Assembly: GCA_945913255.1 (NCBI GenBank)
Contig: CAMEDC010000016.1
Span: 1 to 56,339, forward strand
DNA from: an uncultured Lachnospiraceae bacterium
GTDB taxonomy: Bacteria; Bacillota; Clostridia; Lachnospirales; Lachnospiraceae
Length of the DNA stretch: 56,339 nt
Direction of reading: 5' to 3'
The notes below the pieces were generated by a model, which did not search any database, was not told where the DNA came from, and saw only the letters and a list, made by a program, of their open reading frames with translations. Of the stretch, positions 52,371-56,339 are shown in pieces. The first letter of the stretch is position 1; each line of letters opens with the position of its first letter. A program made the translations under genes and the position numbers.

Positions 52371-52399
52371 TTTACGTTGGTGGAAAAGTATGGTATACT
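52371..52399 (+). promoter_or_regulatory. Extended -10 promoter for the GT52 operon
   Basis: TTTACG (52371-52376) and TATACT (52394-52399) have a 17-base spacer, and TGG directly precedes the -10, making an extended -10. Transcription would start near 52406, about 48 bases before ATG 52454. Confidence 0.65.
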
Positions 52400-52453
52400 G
52401 ATTTCTGTTGATTTTATCTGTGGAAGAGAAAGCGTTTTGAAATGGAGATTACA

Positions 52454-53539
52454 ATGCAAACAAAGAAGAAGGCACGCATTTATGTCTGCCATACTTATTA
52501 TCATGTATACATTACCTTTTTAAAGGAATTAAAGCGAAAAAGCGAGGGCGGGACGGAGAAAGCGGACCTTGTGCTCTCAAAGATGTCCAACAATTTTGAA
52601 AATCTGAAGGAAAGAGTGGAAAGCACCGGCCTTTTTGACAGAGTCCTCGAGTTTGATGAGAAGCGGGAGGACTTTTTCCCGGAGCTGGCGGAGTATCGGA
52701 AGGACACAGGCAGTTTTGTGGGAAACTTACGGAACCGCATTAAATTCACCAGGCGATACGCACAGCTGGAGGCGCCATATGTTCCCGTGGATTTTCGGGA
52801 ATACCGGGATATTTATGTCTACTGTGATTCCGACCCAATCGGTTATTATCTGAATCAGAATAAGATACCTTATCATGCGCTGGAGGATGGGCTGAACTGC
52901 CTGAAAAACTTTGACGCAGCCAGATACGATAACAGAGGGCACTTTAAATTAAAGGTATTTCTGTCCATGTATCTGAACCTGATTTTTATTCAGAACGGCT
53001 ATGGAAAGTATTGCCTTGACATGGAGGTCAATGATATTTCCCTGATTAAATACCCTTGTCCGCGATATATCGAGCAGTCCCGCCAGGCTCTGGTGGACAG
53101 GCTGACTGCGGAGGACAAGGACTTGATATTGAAGGCCTTTATCCGGGACAAGGAGGGACTGGAACGCCAGATTGCGGAGAGCAGCAAGGTGGGTGACAAG
53201 ATTCTGATTCTGACGGATCCGCTTTGTACGCTGGATGTCAGGGAGAGGATTTTCCGGGATATCATAAAAAGATATGAGCCGGAGGGAACCATCTTCCTGA
53301 AGCCGCATCCCAGGGATGAACTGGACTATCGGAAGCTGTTTCCGGAGTATCCGCAGTTTGATGCCACGGTGCCCATGGAGATGCTGAATTTCTTCCCGGG
53401 ACTTCGGTTTAAGAAGGCGGTTGCTGTGTTGACGGAAATCAAGGCGATTCAGTTTGCCGATGAGATTGTTCGTCTGGGTGAGGATTTTATGGATGATTAC
53501 GAGGACCCGCTGATTCACAGGCAGAATGAACAGATTTAG
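52454..53539 (+). CDS. GT52 family (sialyltransferase-like) glycosyltransferase
   Basis: A 361-residue soluble protein of GT52 type, a family that includes lipooligosaccharide alpha-2,3-sialyltransferases and some glucosyltransferases. ARIYVCHTYYHVYITFLKEL opens it; ILILTDPLCTLDVRERIFRD near residues 251-270 and IFLKPHPRDELDY near 280-292, with the H-P motif, are the family landmarks; EMLNFFPGLRFKKAVAVLT follows. ATG 52454 follows GGAG at good spacing and is preferred over ATG 52442. It heads an operon with an ABC exporter and a GT2. Together with pseB/pseC it raises the possibility of a nonulosonic acid acceptor or donor, but specificity cannot be inferred from family alone. Confidence 0.75.
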   Translation: MQTKKKARIYVCHTYYHVYITFLKELKRKSEGGTEKADLVLSKMSNNFENLKERVESTGLFDRVLEFDEKREDFFPELAEYRKDTGSFVGNLRNRIKFTRRYAQLEAPYVPVDFREYRDIYVYCDSDPIGYYLNQNKIPYHALEDGLNCLKNFDAARYDNRGHFKLKVFLSMYLNLIFIQNGYGKYCLDMEVNDISLIKYPCPRYIEQSRQALVDRLTAEDKDLILKAFIRDKEGLERQIAESSKVGDKILILTDPLCTLDVRERIFRDIIKRYEPEGTIFLKPHPRDELDYRKLFPEYPQFDATVPMEMLNFFPGLRFKKAVAVLTEIKAIQFADEIVRLGEDFMDDYEDPLIHRQNEQI

Positions 53540-53591
53540 AATGATGTCAGATTGAGAGGACGTAACAGTCCGGATTTGAGGAAAGACGTAA

Positions 53592-55346
53592 ATGAAACAG
53601 ATATTAAAGAAACTGAATGTGCTGCTGGACGGAAAGCAGAAGCGCACCATGGGCGGTCTGATGGTGCTCATGGTAATCGGTGCAATTCTGCAGACTGCCG
53701 GTGTGGGGATGCTGGTACAGGTGGTGACGGTGGTCATTGACCCCCAGGCGGTGGAGAAGAGCGGTCTTGTCAAGGGTGTGTATGACTTTCTCGGGTTTTC
53801 CGATTACAGCAGCTTTTCCATCCTTGTGATGGCAATGCTGGTTGTGGTTTTTGTGGTGAAAAATGCATTTCTGTTTTTGCAGCAGAAGCTGACCTTTGCC
53901 TTTGTGTACACCAATCAGTTCCGCACTTCGGAGCGGATGATGCGCAATTATCTCCGCAGAGGCTATGAGTTTTATCTGAATGCGGATACGGCTGTGGTGC
54001 AGAGAAGCATCACCTCTGATGTCAACAATATGTATGCGCTGATACTGGCGCTGCTGCAGCTGATGTCCGATGGCATTGTGTCACTGTTCATTGTCTGCTA
54101 CTGCCTCTCCCAGAGCGGCGGTATGACGATTATGCTGGCAGTGGTGATGGTGCTTTTGATGATACTGGTGAAAAAGGTGTTAAAGCCCATTATGTACAAG
54201 GCCGGAAAAGACAATCAGGATTATTACAGCGGATTGTTCAAATGGATTTCCCAGACGGTTCAGGGCATCAAGGAAGTGAAGGTTGCCGGTAAGGAGCAGT
54301 ACTTCGTTGATGAGTATCAAAAGTGCGGAAGAGGCTATGTGAATGCGGTGCAGAAGTACAGTCTGTACAACAATATTCCGAAACTTTTGATGGAGACAGC
54401 ATGCGTTGCGGTGATGATGGGCTACATGATTTTCCTGACAGCCTCCGGAAAGTCCACGGGGGATATGCTGGAAACCCTGAGTACGGTTGCGGCAGCAGCT
54501 TTTGTTCTGCTTCCCTGTGTGAACCGAATTAACAACCAGCTGAATTCCATCTCTTATTTTGAACCGTTCTTCATGGGTGTCAGTGACAATCTCCAGGATG
54601 AAATCACCGGGGAGAAGGTGGATATGTCTTTTGCCACGGATGAGGAAGAGAAGCTGCCTGTGAAGAGAGCCATTGAACTGAGAGATATCACTTACGCCTA
54701 TCCCAATACGGACAAGCTGATTTTTGACCATGCGGACATGACGATACCGATCGGTGCTTCCGTGGGTATCGTGGGTACCTCCGGTGCTGGAAAGAGTACC
54801 GTGGTAGATATTCTGCTGGGACTTTTGGAAGTGAAGGAAGGTGCCGTTTATGCCGATGGCGAGGATGTAAAACAAAACTATCGGAAATGGCTGAAAAATA
54901 TCGGTTATATCCCTCAGATGATTTTCATGCTGGACGATACCATCCGCAGCAATGTGGCATTTGGTGTGCCGAAGGAGAAAATCAATGAGGACAGACTGTG
55001 GGAGGTCCTGAGGGAAGCACAGCTGGATGAGTTTGTGCGGACATTGCCGGAGGGACTGGACACGGGAATCGGAGAGAGGGGAATCCGTCTCTCGGGTGGA
55101 CAGAGGCAGCGAATCGGCATTGCCAGAGCGCTTTACCATGACCCGGAAGTGCTGGTATTGGATGAGGCTACATCCGCTTTGGATAATGATACTGAAAAGG
55201 CCATCATGGATTCCATCAACAGGCTGCACGGGAAGAAGACCCTGATTATCATTGCACACAGGCTTCAGACCATTGAGAAGTGCGATATGGTATACAGGGT
55301 AGAAAACGGGAAGGCTTCGCTGGAAAGGGTGCGGAATGAAGCTTAG
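53592..55346 (+). CDS. ABC exporter, fused permease and ATPase (MsbA/PglK-like), second copy
   Basis: A 584-residue half-transporter with six membrane helices (about residues 20-320) and an ATPase domain. Walker A is GTSGAGKST near residue 397, the signature is SGGQRQR near 502, and Walker B is VLVLDEATSALD near 522. DDTIRSNVAFGV and QLDEFVRTLPEGLD match the exporter at 11163 almost word for word, so the two are paralogues or xenologues. The preferred start is ATG 53592, with GAGGAAAG upstream. It lies between GT52 and GT2 genes, suggesting a lipid-linked glycan substrate. Confidence 0.88.
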   Translation: MKQILKKLNVLLDGKQKRTMGGLMVLMVIGAILQTAGVGMLVQVVTVVIDPQAVEKSGLVKGVYDFLGFSDYSSFSILVMAMLVVVFVVKNAFLFLQQKLTFAFVYTNQFRTSERMMRNYLRRGYEFYLNADTAVVQRSITSDVNNMYALILALLQLMSDGIVSLFIVCYCLSQSGGMTIMLAVVMVLLMILVKKVLKPIMYKAGKDNQDYYSGLFKWISQTVQGIKEVKVAGKEQYFVDEYQKCGRGYVNAVQKYSLYNNIPKLLMETACVAVMMGYMIFLTASGKSTGDMLETLSTVAAAAFVLLPCVNRINNQLNSISYFEPFFMGVSDNLQDEITGEKVDMSFATDEEEKLPVKRAIELRDITYAYPNTDKLIFDHADMTIPIGASVGIVGTSGAGKSTVVDILLGLLEVKEGAVYADGEDVKQNYRKWLKNIGYIPQMIFMLDDTIRSNVAFGVPKEKINEDRLWEVLREAQLDEFVRTLPEGLDTGIGERGIRLSGGQRQRIGIARALYHDPEVLVLDEATSALDNDTEKAIMDSINRLHGKKTLIIIAHRLQTIEKCDMVYRVENGKASLERVRNEA

Positions 55347-56339
55347 TGTCATAGTGCCGGTCTATAATATGGCGGCAGAGGGAAAACTGCAATATTGTAT
55401 GGATTCCCTGATCAATCAGACAATTTCAGATTACGAAATCATCGCGGTAAATGACGCATCCACGGACAATTCTCTGGAGATTCTGCGTGGGCTTGCGGCA
55501 GAGTATCCTGACAAGGTGAAGGTGCTTACCTATCCTGTGAACAGGCGGCAGGGGGGTGCCAAGAACGAGGGCCTGAAGGCGGCTTCCGGAGAGTGGATTG
55601 GCTTTATCGACAGTGACGACTGGGTAACTCCGGACTATTATGAGAAGCTGCTTGCAAAGGCAGAGCAGACAGGTGCTGACATGGTGGGCTGCGACTATCA
55701 GCTGGTTTCAAAACATACCTTTGAGCCGGGTAGGGTGGTGCAGAATAATACGGTAGACCAGACCGGTGATTTGGATGAAGAGAAGCATAAGAAGCTCTTG
55801 ATGCGTTCCGGCAGTATGGTAATCAAGATATACAAGTCATCCGTCATCCGGGAAAACGAATTGGACTTCCCGGAAGGGATATTCTATGAAGATAATTGTG
55901 CGGGACCCGTCTGGTCCCTGTATTTCCGGCATTTCGAGAAGGTGGAGGAGCCGTTGTATTATTATTATCAGCATGACACCTCCACGGTGCATTACATTTC
56001 CGTGGAAAAGTGTCGGGACCGCATGAAGGCGGCGGAACTTCTTTATGAGGAATGCCGGCGCAGGGGATTTTTGGAGCAGTACCGGCAGGAGATTGCATAC
56101 CGGTTCACGGAACTTTATTATGTGAACACGCTTTTTTCCTATATGCAGGGGGTAAAGCATCCGAAGCTTTCTTTTGTAAAGGAGCTGCGTGCAGGCGTGG
56201 TGGACAGATTTCCACAGTTTGCGGAAAACGCGTATTACAGGCAGCTTACCGGTCAGGAGGAGCAGAGACTCATTGCCATGCAGGGACAGTCCGATTTGAA
56301 ATTTTATCTGTATTACCGGCTGCAATTATTGGTGAGAAG
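55336..56339 (+). CDS. Glycosyltransferase family 2, 3' end beyond the window
   Basis: At least 334 residues of a family 2 glycosyltransferase, open at the window end. The reading frame from ATG 55336 gives KLSVIVPVYNMAAEGKLQYC, then IIAVNDASTDNSLEILRG, then GFIDSDDWVTPDYYEKLL near residues 91-108 with the metal-binding DSDD. The late FYEDNCAGPVWSLYF segment near 183-197 contains the catalytic-base E-D. Its start overlaps the ABC exporter stop by eleven bases, and a GTGCGGA-like weak site precedes it, so translation is probably coupled. It belongs to the capsular or teichoic-acid decorating GT2 type; specificity unknown. Confidence 0.85.
   Translation, partial: MKLSVIVPVYNMAAEGKLQYCMDSLINQTISDYEIIAVNDASTDNSLEILRGLAAEYPDKVKVLTYPVNRRQGGAKNEGLKAASGEWIGFIDSDDWVTPDYYEKLLAKAEQTGADMVGCDYQLVSKHTFEPGRVVQNNTVDQTGDLDEEKHKKLLMRSGSMVIKIYKSSVIRENELDFPEGIFYEDNCAGPVWSLYFRHFEKVEEPLYYYYQHDTSTVHYISVEKCRDRMKAAELLYEECRRRGFLEQYRQEIAYRFTELYYVNTLFSYMQGVKHPKLSFVKELRAGVVDRFPQFAENAYYRQLTGQEEQRLIAMQGQSDLKFYLYYRLQLLVR

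Noticed and set aside
54180..55352. Antisense open frame of 390 codons opposite the second ABC exporter
   Set aside because: It lies over the conserved ATPase domain; the predicted protein is histidine- and glutamine-rich without domains, typical of a shadow frame.

Overview
The window looks like part of a Gram-positive Clostridia chromosome, most likely Lachnospiraceae. The evidence is strong GGAGG-type ribosome binding sites, frequent GTG and TTG starts, sigma-A type promoters, a BlaI/M56 pair, and protein families such as EpsG, DUF2142, DUF6020 and DUF6044. Genus is an inference. Almost the whole window is one large surface-glycan biosynthesis region. I see no tRNA, rRNA or CRISPR.

Region A (1-20933, all +) is a tightly packed glycosyltransferase operon with many 4-11 base overlaps. 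It holds GT4 enzymes, an EpsG-like polymerase, a DUF5672 protein, GT2 enzymes, a GT10 fucosyltransferase, an O-fucosyltransferase-like protein, an MsbA/PglK-like ABC exporter, a GT-D-fold protein, a polysaccharide pyruvyl transferase, a WbqC protein, a DegT sugar aminotransferase, UDP-GlcNAc 2-epimerase, UDP-glucose 6-dehydrogenase and a DUF2142 membrane protein.

Region B (20934-30123, +) is AT-rich and more loosely spaced, with its own promoters. It holds a methyltransferase, a GT2, a FemAB/GNAT-like acyltransferase, a polyprenyl-phosphate GT2 plus DUF2304 pair, an FdtA/QdtA-type 3,4-ketoisomerase with its aminotransferase (a dTDP-3-amino-3,6-dideoxyhexose pathway), a Wzx flippase and an O-antigen ligase/polymerase-like protein.

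Region C (30180-36390) starts with pseB and pseC, the first two steps toward pseudaminic acid, which end in a terminator-like hairpin. Next comes a 1281-bp insertion sequence bounded by an exact 27-bp direct repeat, with a 135-bp palindromic element sitting exactly at the transposase stop codon. A minus-strand group follows: a small secreted protein, an M56 (BlaR1-like) metalloprotease without a penicillin-binding domain, and a BlaI-family repressor.

Region D (36400-56339) has visibly higher GC and is rich in large polytopic membrane proteins of GT-C type (two tandem GT39-like paralogues, DUF6020, DUF6044 and others). These are interleaved with two polyprenyl-phosphate glycosyltransferases, a GNAT acetyltransferase, a GT52 (sialyltransferase-like) protein, a second ABC exporter paralogous to the one in region A, and a GT2 cut by the window end. 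The likely logic is lipid-linked sugar donors made in the cytoplasm and used outside the membrane to decorate a surface polymer. Sugar-nucleotide genes (three different DegT aminotransferases) imply at least three unusual amino sugars.
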